Below, piece after piece: positions 1 to 6,202 of a stretch of DNA of 10,868 nucleotides. Location: positions 1 through 10,868 of the forward strand of contig DASYDU010000290.1 of the NCBI GenBank assembly GCA_036499445.1. Direction: 5' to 3'. The notes beneath the pieces are model-generated. The model was not told the DNA's origin. It saw only the letters and a list, made by a program, of their open reading frames with translations, and searched no databases. This DNA comes from DASYDU01 sp036499445 (lineage in GTDB: Bacteria; Planctomycetota; Planctomycetia; Pirellulales; Lacipirellulaceae). The position numbers and the translations under genes were made by a program. Each line of letters opens with the position of its first letter. Position 1 is the stretch's first letter.

Positions 1-1
1 C

Positions 2-91
2 GTCGAGAAATACGGCCAGCACGTCGCCCAATACCTGGCCCTCGACGATCCGATCGTCATCAAACTCGGCGACCAAACCTACACATGGTAG
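2..91 (+). CDS. C-terminal tail of an unrecognised protein (partial)
   Basis: An open frame enters from the left edge and ends at TAG (89-91), giving 29 residues that include GQHVAQYLALDD and end in GDQTYTW. The tail is soluble and moderately acidic, with no membrane segment, lipid anchor or sorting signal. It is too short to assign to a family. The codon choice is GC-rich like that of the neighbouring genes, which supports real coding. The next gene starts almost 200 bases later, so there is no sign of translational coupling. Confidence 0.55.
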   Translation, partial: VEKYGQHVAQYLALDDPIVIKLGDQTYTW

Positions 92-94
92 TAA

Positions 95-188
95 GAGTCG
101 AAAGTCCAGAGCTGAGAGTCGAGGGCGAATGGCAATGGTGCGCCGTCGCTAAGAACCCCGGCTCTAGTTCTCGACCCCGGACTCTCGA
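95..188. repeat. Imperfect inverted repeat built of GTCGAnAGTCC units
   Basis: The left arm (about 95-123) reads GTCGAAAGTCC and then GAGAGTCGAG. The right arm (about 162-188) on the opposite strand reads GTCGAGAGTCC and then GGGTCGAGAA. The arms match imperfectly over roughly 27 bases around a 38-base spacer. The element begins three bases after the preceding stop codon and ends before the promoter-like site of the next gene. It could fold as a hairpin at the transcript end, or be a copy of a dispersed intergenic repeat. There is no T-run after it. Confidence 0.45.
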
Positions 189-215
189 CGCTCCTGCTAG
201 CATCGCCTGCTGCTC

Positions 216-244
216 TTGCGCCACCGGCCGCCCTCCGCTATGAT
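216..244 (+). promoter_or_regulatory. Candidate sigma-70-like promoter for the membrane protein gene
   Basis: TTGCGC (216-221) and TATGAT (239-244) are separated by 17 bases. The predicted transcription start is about 35 bases before the ATG at 286. The match is 4 of 6 and 5 of 6 to the general bacterial consensus. This is read by eye only. Confidence 0.4.
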
Positions 245-285
245 CCCGCCCCCAATTTTCCGAACGCGGACTGCGGAGCGTGGCG

Positions 286-1728
286 ATGAAAAAGCAAACC
301 ATTTGGCGAAACCTGATCTTCCTCACCCTCTGGCTGGCGATCGGCATTATCGCGATTGTTGCGTTCGTGCCGCAGTTTTTCACCGCGCGCGACACCGCGC
401 CGAACATTGCCGCTCTCCCAGAGTCGGCCTCGCCAGCACCAATTAATGACGCCTCTGCGCCACACTACTTTGTCTCCGAATCAACAACCGCCGGCGGCGC
501 CGCGCCACCAACCGCTGAGTCTTCCGCCGACGCTTCCGGGCCCATGCTCGCCGCACCGACCGAAGTTGCACCCGGGGCCGCGGCTCCCGGCGCTTCGATC
601 CAAGACTATTCGCAATATGGTATAGCGGCATCGCCAGGCGCGGCCGCCCCGCCCGCTGAATCTGACCAAGCCGAGAGCTACCAACCCTGGGCGTCAAATG
701 ACTGGCACTCAAATGAATATGGCAACGCCCCCGGCGCCGCGGCGCCCGATCTGCCCGGTACGCCCGCCCCGAATGAACCTGGCCAGTCTGCTGGCGAAGA
801 AGAAGCAACAGTCGAATCGGTTGCACCAAGGACTGGCAGCGTCGGCGACGCTGACGCCATCGGCGAAGGCGAAACACCCAACGATCCGCTGCAACCCGCC
901 AGCGTGCCCGACTCCCACGGCTCGCTCGGCTCCATCGGCTCGGGCGAGGGTGGCGGCGGATCAGGCGAAGGAATCGGCCTGGGCAGCATCGGCACCATCG
1001 GCCACGGCAGCGGGACGGGTGAGGGCTATGGCAGCGGACATGGCAGAGCTTCCGTGCACTCGCAGACGCACGAGATCGTCATCGACGAGTCGGCCAAGCC
1101 GCCGTTGCCGCCCGATGCCATAATCGCCGCCCCCGACGATGCCATGTCCGAAGTTGACCGCAAGCTCGCCGCCTTGCCGCTCGGAAACATCGCCTTCAAC
1201 ACACCCGAAACTATCCCACTCGGCAACACCGCCACAATTGAGCTCCTCGTCTCGACAAAAGAAGCTGAGGAACAACTCCGGCAATCGATTCGCGGTTCCG
1301 GCCCGATCGAATCGGCGCAGGGCGTTCAGATCTCCGATCAGATGGAGGCGAAAGTCACCGGCCTCGGCTTCCGCATCGAAGCCGTCACACCCGAACGCCA
1401 AGCAGTCAGTCACACGCAAGAAACCCGCTGGCGCTGGCAGATCGAGCCCACCAAGTCCGATACGCTCGAATTGAACCTCACCCTTTCGGCCTTAATCAAG
1501 ATCGGCGGCGAACCCTCCGCCCGAACCATCTGCACATTCGAGAAGAAAATCTTAGTCAAAGTCCCCTTCGGCCAGCGGCTGACCACCGCAATTTCGAACA
1601 ACTTCGAGCTCCTTACCACGGTCATCCTGCTCCCCGTCGCCGGCGGCACCTGGCGCTACGTCAGAAAACGCAAGCGCGGAATGATCGCATCGGAAGACGA
1701 CCCCGAAGCCCCGCGCCGCGCAGCATAA
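286..1728 (+). CDS. Two-helix membrane-anchored protein with long Pro/Ala and Gly/Ser linker, function unknown
   Basis: A 480-residue protein. The ATG at 286 is preferred over the in-frame GTG at 280 because GGAG (275-278) lies 7 bases before the ATG but only 1 before the GTG. A short basic N-terminus (MKK...R) precedes a membrane helix at about residues 10-28. Residues 35-210 are low complexity, rich in Pro, Ala, Ser and Glu, with PGAAAP three times (96, 117, 149). Residues 212-253 are almost only Gly, Ser and Ile/Leu. A predicted beta-rich globular part (about 265-430) is followed by a second helix (about 439-457) and a KRKRG stop-transfer tail. The positive-inside rule places both ends in the cytoplasm and about 410 residues outside. 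The globular part plus C-terminal helix resembles modules in uncharacterised bacterial membrane proteins, but this is from memory. No enzymatic motif is seen. Confidence 0.8.
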   Translation: MKKQTIWRNLIFLTLWLAIGIIAIVAFVPQFFTARDTAPNIAALPESASPAPINDASAPHYFVSESTTAGGAAPPTAESSADASGPMLAAPTEVAPGAAAPGASIQDYSQYGIAASPGAAAPPAESDQAESYQPWASNDWHSNEYGNAPGAAAPDLPGTPAPNEPGQSAGEEEATVESVAPRTGSVGDADAIGEGETPNDPLQPASVPDSHGSLGSIGSGEGGGGSGEGIGLGSIGTIGHGSGTGEGYGSGHGRASVHSQTHEIVIDESAKPPLPPDAIIAAPDDAMSEVDRKLAALPLGNIAFNTPETIPLGNTATIELLVSTKEAEEQLRQSIRGSGPIESAQGVQISDQMEAKVTGLGFRIEAVTPERQAVSHTQETRWRWQIEPTKSDTLELNLTLSALIKIGGEPSARTICTFEKKILVKVPFGQRLTTAISNNFELLTTVILLPVAGGTWRYVRKRKRGMIASEDDPEAPRRAA

Positions 1729-1733
1729 ATGAT

Positions 1734-1755
1734 CCCCCTCCTTTTTGAGGTGGGG
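1734..1755 (+). terminator. Hairpin just after the membrane protein gene (weak terminator candidate)
   Basis: CCCCCTC (1734-1740) can pair with GAGG-T-GGG (1747-1754) with one bulged T, leaving the loop CTTTTT. It begins five bases after the TAA stop. No T-run follows, so it may be a processing or stability hairpin, or a repeat remnant, rather than an intrinsic terminator. Confidence 0.3.
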
Positions 1756-1850
1756 CAAGGGGAGGATTCTTAGCACCGTCGCAATTATCCCTCCGCTTGT
1801 GTCTTCGCGACTGCGTTGCCAATCGCGCGCCACCGAGTTACGCTCGCGGC

Positions 1851-2597
1851 ATGGATCCGCTCATCCTCAACCGCGACGAGTCCCGCGCCGTCGACCGCAT
1901 TGCCATCCAGCAGTACGGCATCTCCAGCCTTGTCCTCATGGAAAACGCGGGCCGGGGCTGCGTCGACGTCCTCGAGCGCCTCGGCATCGCGGGTCCCGTC
2001 GCCATCCTTTGCGGCAAAGGCAACAACGCCGGCGATGGCTTCGTCATCGCCCGTCACCTCGCCATCCGCCGCCACGAGTGCAGCGTCATCCTCCTCTGCG
2101 ATCCCCAAGAATTCACTGGCGACGCCGCTGCTAACTTCGCCATTCTCCAGCGCTGCAACGTCCCAACCATCGACTTGTCGAAAAAATGGCTAGCACCGGT
2201 TGCCCCAACCAGTGCCGCGCAGCGACAAGAAGCATCGAACACGGCCGCCACTCAGCTGCAAGCGTTATTGACCCACCACGCCGCCGGCGCCGCGTGGCTC
2301 GTCGACGCCCTCCTCGGCACCGGTGCCCGCGGCGAGCCGCGCCCGCCCTTCGACGCGGCCATCGACTGGATCAATGCGCGCCCCGCAACCACACGCGCGC
2401 TGGCCGTCGATATCCCCAGCGGCCTTGACTGCGACACCGGCCAGCCGGCGATCCACACCGTCCGGGCCGACCACACCTGCACCTTCGCCACGATGAAGCT
2501 CGGCTTCGCCCAACCAGCTGCTGCTCCCTTCACCGGCACCATCCACGTCTGCGACATCGGCCTACCGGCAAACATCATCGCTTCAGCCGCCAATTAG
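1851..2597 (+). CDS. nnrE: NAD(P)H-hydrate epimerase (YjeF_N domain, stand-alone)
   Basis: A 248-residue protein. NAD(P)H-hydrate epimerase interconverts the R and S forms of damaged, hydrated NADH or NADPH so that the dehydratase can restore the cofactor. The YjeF_N signature GKGNNAGDGF is at residues 55-64. VDALLGTG (151-158) and AVDIPSGLDCDTG (185-197) carry the conserved acidic residues (D152, D187), and a TFATMKLG segment (211-218) lies near the end. The ATG at 1851 is chosen because the family starts just before the conserved alpha-helical N-terminus. An upstream TTG at 1797 would add 18 residues without family character. No strong Shine-Dalgarno is seen. The protein ends after the epimerase domain, so the ADP/ATP-dependent dehydratase half found fused in E. 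coli YjeF must be elsewhere. Confidence 0.92.
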   Translation: MDPLILNRDESRAVDRIAIQQYGISSLVLMENAGRGCVDVLERLGIAGPVAILCGKGNNAGDGFVIARHLAIRRHECSVILLCDPQEFTGDAAANFAILQRCNVPTIDLSKKWLAPVAPTSAAQRQEASNTAATQLQALLTHHAAGAAWLVDALLGTGARGEPRPPFDAAIDWINARPATTRALAVDIPSGLDCDTGQPAIHTVRADHTCTFATMKLGFAQPAAAPFTGTIHVCDIGLPANIIASAAN

Positions 2598-2650
2598 CCG
2601 TTTCTCCCGTCCTCGCCCCCTATTAGTTTCTAGAGCGTCGCAGGCTCCTC

Positions 2651-2659
2651 TGCTATGCT
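2651..2659 (+). promoter_or_regulatory. Extended -10 promoter candidate upstream of the phospholipase-like pseudogene
   Basis: TGCTATGCT (2651-2659) matches an extended -10 (TG-n-TATnnT), about 48 bases before the ATG at 2708. TAGAGC (2631-2636) with a 17-base spacer is a poor -35. The similar GCTATGATC upstream of the membrane protein gene (237-245) suggests the same promoter type. Confidence 0.35.
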
Positions 2660-2707
2660 CAAGGCAGGCATCTCTATCAACCAATTGTTAACTTCTGATT
2701 GGACGCC

Positions 2708-3872
2708 ATGTCATCGAGCACGATCCCCTGGCAGATGGGTCTTCTCGCCCTCGCCATCGCCAACGCCACCGCCATGCCGCTGTTGGCTTGGGGTCGTAAC
2801 GGCCACGTCCAAATTACCGCCGGCGCCATCTCCCACTTGCCCGAGCCGCTCCGCGATTTCTTTCAAATGAGCGCCAGCCAGATCAGTAACCAAGGCGGTG
2901 TCGAACCGCCCGGAAATCACTTCATCGATATCGATATCTATCCAGAATTCGCCGCGGGCACCTTTCCTCACGATCTCAACGCCTTGATTGCTAAATACGG
3001 AAACTCGTTCGTCGTCAGCAACGGCGAGGCGCCTTGGACCTACGCCAATTACGTCAGACGAACACCGCCCTGATGGCCGCCGCCAAAACCAATCAAGATT
3101 GGCTCAACATGATCAACTCGCTGGCCGCACAAGCCCCCTACATCGAAGACCTGCACCAACCCCTGCATGTCACCGATAACTACAACGGCCAACAGTCCGG
3201 CAACGGCGGAGTTCACTCCCGCTACGAAACTAGTATGGTCAATCGGCATCTCGCGGATCTGACCTTCGCTCCCGCGACCGCGACATACATTCCCAACATC
3301 CTCGAAAGTGTCTTCGACGGCATCGACGTGACCTACCCTCACGTCGCCGAGATCATGGCAGCCGATACTGCCGCTCACGCCGCCACTGGCAGTACGAGTA
3401 GCACCGCTTACTACGACAGCCTTTGGGGTCAAACCGGCGGCTTCACCAAGCAGCAATTTCAAGATGTGTCCGAAGCCGTCGCCGACGGCTGGTACACATC
3501 CTGGGTCAACGCAGGATCACCGATCCCTAACCTCGGCCTCGCCGGCGACTACAACGGCGACAATCTCATCGACGCGGCCGACTACACTGTCTGGCGCGAC
3601 GCAATGGCCAATGGATCCTCGTCGCTAATTAACGATTTCGCCCCGGGCGCCGTCAACACAACCGACTACGACTATTGGCGATCCACTTCGGGACTACAAT
3701 CGGCGGCGGACCAGGCGCCGCAGCTGCACCTGAGCCCGCATCGTGGATATTGCTGGCAACAGCGTTTGTTCTGTGCCAACTAGCATCGCGTAACAATCGC
3801 TACGCATTCAGCTTCACGCTCGGATCATCCGCCACATTCACCCAGACGTGCACGTGCGGCGCGCCGCGATAG
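2708..3872 (+). pseudogene. Secreted zinc phospholipase C / S1-P1 nuclease-like protein with dockerin-like repeat and PEP-CTERM tail, broken by two frameshifts
   Basis: Three consecutive frames together encode one recognisable protein. Piece 1 (2708-~3054) has a signal peptide ending just before WGRNGH, which matches the N-terminal Trp and His zinc ligands of the family, then HFIDIDIYPE. Piece 2 (~3055-~3680) has EDLHQPLH and GGVHSRYE, like the zinc motifs of Bacillus phospholipase C. A dockerin-like loop GDYNGDNLIDAADY and a degenerate second loop NTTDYDYWR follow. Piece 3 (~3680 onward) reads HFGTTIGGG and then PEPASWILLATAFVLC with a basic end, a PEP-CTERM sorting signal. Both junctions fit one-base deletions, near 3052-3057 and 3677-3683. 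The ligand four residues before the EDLHQ Asp should be His but is Pro (CCC, one base from CAC). The third frame runs 73 bases into the convergent gene, so the original stop may also be lost. Sequencing error is the main alternative to decay. Confidence 0.8.
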
Positions 3873-4957
3873 TGCCACACGAACGAAGGCCCCTCCAGCC
3901 GCCAGATGTCCCACACGTGGTCGTTGCCGATGTCCTGCTGCGCGTAGTACGCCAGGTGACATGTTTCCAGCCCGCCTTGCGCCTTGAGGCACGCCAGCGC
4001 CTCGTCGCGATCGCCTTGGCGATACGGCTCGACGAGCATGTTGACGACGTCCTGCAAGTGATCGCGCTGATCACCCGACAAATCGCGCACTGAGATCCCT
4101 TGGAACGGCCCGTCTTTGCCGCGGAAGCCGACGTGCGACTCTGGCGGCAAGCCCGTTCGCAACAGCGCCTGTTCCTGCTGCTTGCCGTCGAGCATTTCGA
4201 ACAGCTTGTTCGCCGCCTGGGCCTGCGGCCAAAACACGTTGCCCGGATGCGTCGGCCCTTCGTTGAAACCGTCCGCCGCGTGGCCATAAAAAATCGGCCC
4301 GCCGAAAGCCACGTGCTGTCCCGTGTTGCCGTCGCAGCGGATCGTCATATGCCGGCCAGTCATCACGAACTCAAACTGATCGCTCCCCGGTTGGCCAAAA
4401 ATCGCGATGCTGTTCTGTTCGCCGTAACCGCCCGCATCGTCATAGAGCTGCTGGTCGATCCGCTTGTGCCACTCCGGATTAATGATCCCCTCGAAAATGC
4501 CTCGGACGATTGCCCGCTGATCGTCGGTATAGAAGTCATCGACAATGAAATGGTCGGTAATGTTCCAGTTTGCCGAGACGCGCGTCCGCAGCAGGCCAAG
4601 TTTCGGATCTTGATGGTCCCACGGGAAGCAAATTGTTTCGCGCTGCCCAGGCGTGAGCGTCTCGAAGAGCGTCTTCACGAGCGACTCCGGCGCTCCTGAC
4701 GCCGCAGCCTTCGCCGCAGCAGCATCCGCGCTTGCGGCGCGAGTAGCTGCATCAACATTCTTCGGCTCGGCCCACACGCGCCCAATCGGCAGCCCGGCCG
4801 CAACCGCCCCAGCGCCGATCACCACGCCGCCCACCGTCTTCAAAAAATCCCGTCTCGGTATGCGATGCTCAAAACTTAGCGCCTCGACGTCGCGACAGCA
4901 TTCACACTCGAATTGCGCAGCCGCGTTGCTGCTCGCACTCTTCTTTCGTGTCTCCAT
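3800..4957 (-). CDS. DUF3500 family protein with Tat signal
   Basis: A 385-residue protein. The ATG at 4957 is chosen over an in-frame upstream start at 5026 because a purine-rich GAGGAGGAAGGG Shine-Dalgarno lies just before it. A 34-residue N-region containing CECC (residues 18-21) precedes RRDFLK (35-40), a hydrophobic stretch (41-57) and a likely cleavage site after VWA (63), so export by the Tat pathway is predicted. The body (about 90-385) has the DUF3500 layout: TPGQRETICFPWDH near the start, IAIFGQPGSDQFEFVMTGRH in the middle, and WHYRGAPHVHVWVNV near the end. The biochemical role of the family is unknown to me. Its 3' end overlaps the decayed phospholipase-like gene tail to tail. A promoter-like site lies between it and mutM, so it is probably transcribed alone. 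Confidence 0.8.
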   Translation of the reverse strand: METRKKSASSNAAAQFECECCRDVEALSFEHRIPRRDFLKTVGGVVIGAGAVAAGLPIGRVWAEPKNVDAATRAASADAAAAKAAASGAPESLVKTLFETLTPGQRETICFPWDHQDPKLGLLRTRVSANWNITDHFIVDDFYTDDQRAIVRGIFEGIINPEWHKRIDQQLYDDAGGYGEQNSIAIFGQPGSDQFEFVMTGRHMTIRCDGNTGQHVAFGGPIFYGHAADGFNEGPTHPGNVFWPQAQAANKLFEMLDGKQQEQALLRTGLPPESHVGFRGKDGPFQGISVRDLSGDQRDHLQDVVNMLVEPYRQGDRDEALACLKAQGGLETCHLAYYAQQDIGNDHVWDIWRLEGPSFVWHYRGAPHVHVWVNVADDPSVKLNA

Positions 4958-5025
4958 GTCTCGCCCTTCCTCCTCACCCGTGTGAGTTGCTTTGTGTCGA
5001 CGAATTCTGGCAGTCCATTGAGCCA

Positions 5026-5054
5026 ATTAGAACCCAATCGGCCCACCAATGCAA
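5026..5054 (-). promoter_or_regulatory. Candidate promoter of the DUF3500 gene
   Basis: On the minus strand TTGCAT (5054-5049) and TCTAAT (5031-5026) are separated by 17 bases, directly after the mutM stop codon and about 70 bases before the DUF3500 ATG. The match is 5 of 6 at -35 and 4 of 6 at -10 to the sigma-70 consensus. Confidence 0.4.
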
Positions 5055-5056
5055 AG

Positions 5057-5920
5057 TTATTTTGGCCGCCAGCTAGTTGAAGCTTTCGACTGGCATGTCG
5101 CGCAAAAGTACGTCGATCGCTGAGCCTGAATGATCCGCATAATCTTTGAGCCGCGGCCGCACCGCAGGCAAGCTTCCCCGTCTCGGTCGTAGACACGGTG
5201 ATGATTCTGATACCCGCCCGCTTGGTTGAGCGCGTTGCGATAGGTGCCGTCCCCAAGCGTTGAACCCTCGTAGTGAATTGCCGTTTCGAGAATCTCCCGA
5301 GTCGCGTCGGCAATCGCTTCCCACTGCACACGCGCAATTCTGTCGCACGTACGAGCGGGGTGCACTCCGGCCAAGTGCAAGATTTCCGACGCGTAGAGAT
5401 TACCGATGCCCGCCACCGCCCGTTGATCTAAGAGCGCCACTTTGATGGCCCGACGGCTGCCGCCTAGCTGCCGCTGAAATAATTCCGCAGTCATCGCCAG
5501 CGCATCGGGCCCCACTTTTCCCGGTCCAAACGCGGCCTCAAATTCGGCCGGCGAAAACAGGCGAACATTTCCCAGTCCCCGACGGTCCCAATACAGGAGC
5601 TCGCGTATCCCCTTGCCGGCAAGCCGGCAGCGGAATCGCAGATGCTCGCAGCTCGGCGGATCAGCGACAAGGATGAGCCCTGTCATTCGCGGTTCCAGCA
5701 CGATCGCATCATCGGAATCCAAACGGAGCACTACCCGCTTGCCCACGCGCCAAACGTCGCGAATCGTCCGCCCCACCGCCCGGCGACGAAACCGATCGAT
5801 CCTCGGCGTAATCGCAATCGGTTTCCGTCGGCACGCCACACGTTCCACGTCCTTGATCCGCGCACCAACAACCCCCAACACACCCCGCCGCATCGTCTCG
5901 ACTTCTGGTAACTCAGGCAT
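5057..5920 (-). CDS. mutM: Formamidopyrimidine-DNA glycosylase (Fpg/MutM)
   Basis: A 287-residue protein, close to the usual family length. Fpg removes oxidised purines such as 8-oxoguanine and Fapy lesions and nicks the abasic site in base-excision repair. The N-terminus PELPEVET gives the catalytic Pro and Glu after Met removal. K61 in VGKRVV is the conserved lysine, and M80 in EPRMTG sits at the base-intercalating position. The helix-two-turn-helix region runs LLDQRAVAGIGNLYASEI (163-180). The C-terminal zinc finger is complete, with Cys251, Cys254, Cys273 and Cys276, and the R268 loop (QRSTYFC) is intact. The ATG at 5920 fixes the start because the mature N-terminus is catalytic. No clear Shine-Dalgarno is seen. 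The gene is divergent from trpB, with a GGAT-unit repeat in the shared upstream region. Confidence 0.96.
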   Translation of the reverse strand: MPELPEVETMRRGVLGVVGARIKDVERVACRRKPIAITPRIDRFRRRAVGRTIRDVWRVGKRVVLRLDSDDAIVLEPRMTGLILVADPPSCEHLRFRCRLAGKGIRELLYWDRRGLGNVRLFSPAEFEAAFGPGKVGPDALAMTAELFQRQLGGSRRAIKVALLDQRAVAGIGNLYASEILHLAGVHPARTCDRIARVQWEAIADATREILETAIHYEGSTLGDGTYRNALNQAGGYQNHHRVYDRDGEACLRCGRGSKIMRIIQAQRSTYFCATCQSKASTSWRPK

Positions 5921-5949
5921 AGTCGGTTAGCGTGTTGCTGCCACAAAAG

Positions 5950-5993
5950 TTTTTGACAGAATAACAGGATCGGCAGGATAGACCGGATTTCGA
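5950..5993 (+). repeat. GGAT-unit interspersed repeat, copy A
   Basis: The copy starts TTTTTGACAG and continues AATAACAGGAT, CGGCAGGAT, AGACCGGAT: a T-run plus GAC followed by GGAT units spaced about 9-11 bases. It lies 30 bases upstream of mutM. Together with copy B it forms an inverted pair around a 110-base AT-richer spacer. Confidence 0.65.
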
Positions 5994-6103
5994 GTTTTAC
6001 CGATCGATGTATCCGAAGAGATTATTGACATCATCATCAAAGTGAAACAAGCAATTGTAGGCATGCCTTGGCATTCGTAAAAGAAACAAATGATTTGGTT
6101 CTT

Positions 6104-6141
6104 GATCCTGTCAATCCTGCAAATCCTGTTATCCCGTCAAA
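6104..6141 (-). repeat. GGAT-unit interspersed repeat, copy B (inverted relative to A)
   Basis: On the minus strand this reads TTTGACGGGAT, AACAGGAT, TTGCAGGAT, TGACAGGAT, nearly the same as copy A. It ends about 60 bases before the trpB ATG. An open frame through it would add VLDPVNPANPVI to TrpB, which is just translated repeat and argues against an upstream trpB start. Confidence 0.65.
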
Positions 6142-6202
6142 TGTCCGCCTTGATTCGATCAATGCTGCACCCGACAATCAATCGCTGGGGAAACCACGTC
6201 TC

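Noticed and set aside
961..1419. Minus-strand open frame opposite the membrane protein gene
   Set aside because: It mirrors the Gly/Ser-rich linker and shows no family features; long antisense frames are expected at this GC content.
1797..1850. TTG start extending NnrE by 18 residues
   Set aside because: The added residues are not typical of the family and no Shine-Dalgarno supports it.
3034..3073. Programmed -1 frameshifting in the phospholipase-like gene
   Set aside because: Both shifts are in the -1 sense, but neither junction has a slippery heptamer of the X-XXY-YYZ type, and a zinc ligand is also lost. Decay or sequencing error fits better.
4100..4699. Long plus-strand open frame (199 codons) opposite the DUF3500 gene
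   Set aside because: It is the antisense shadow of a well-supported gene in GC-rich DNA, with no recognisable motif or Shine-Dalgarno.
6025..6058. TTGACA (6025-6030) as a trpB promoter
   Set aside because: The -35 is perfect, but no acceptable -10 lies 16-19 bases downstream; the nearest AT-rich hexamer is about 22 bases away.
6090..6200. Tryptophan attenuator or leader peptide before trpB
   Set aside because: The short frame at 6090 lacks clustered Trp codons and is not followed by paired terminator/antiterminator hairpins with a T-run.
6068..6202. Upstream TTG start adding 45 residues to TrpB
   Set aside because: The extension translates GGAT-unit repeat copy B and has no family similarity; the ATG at 6203 gives the normal TrpB length.
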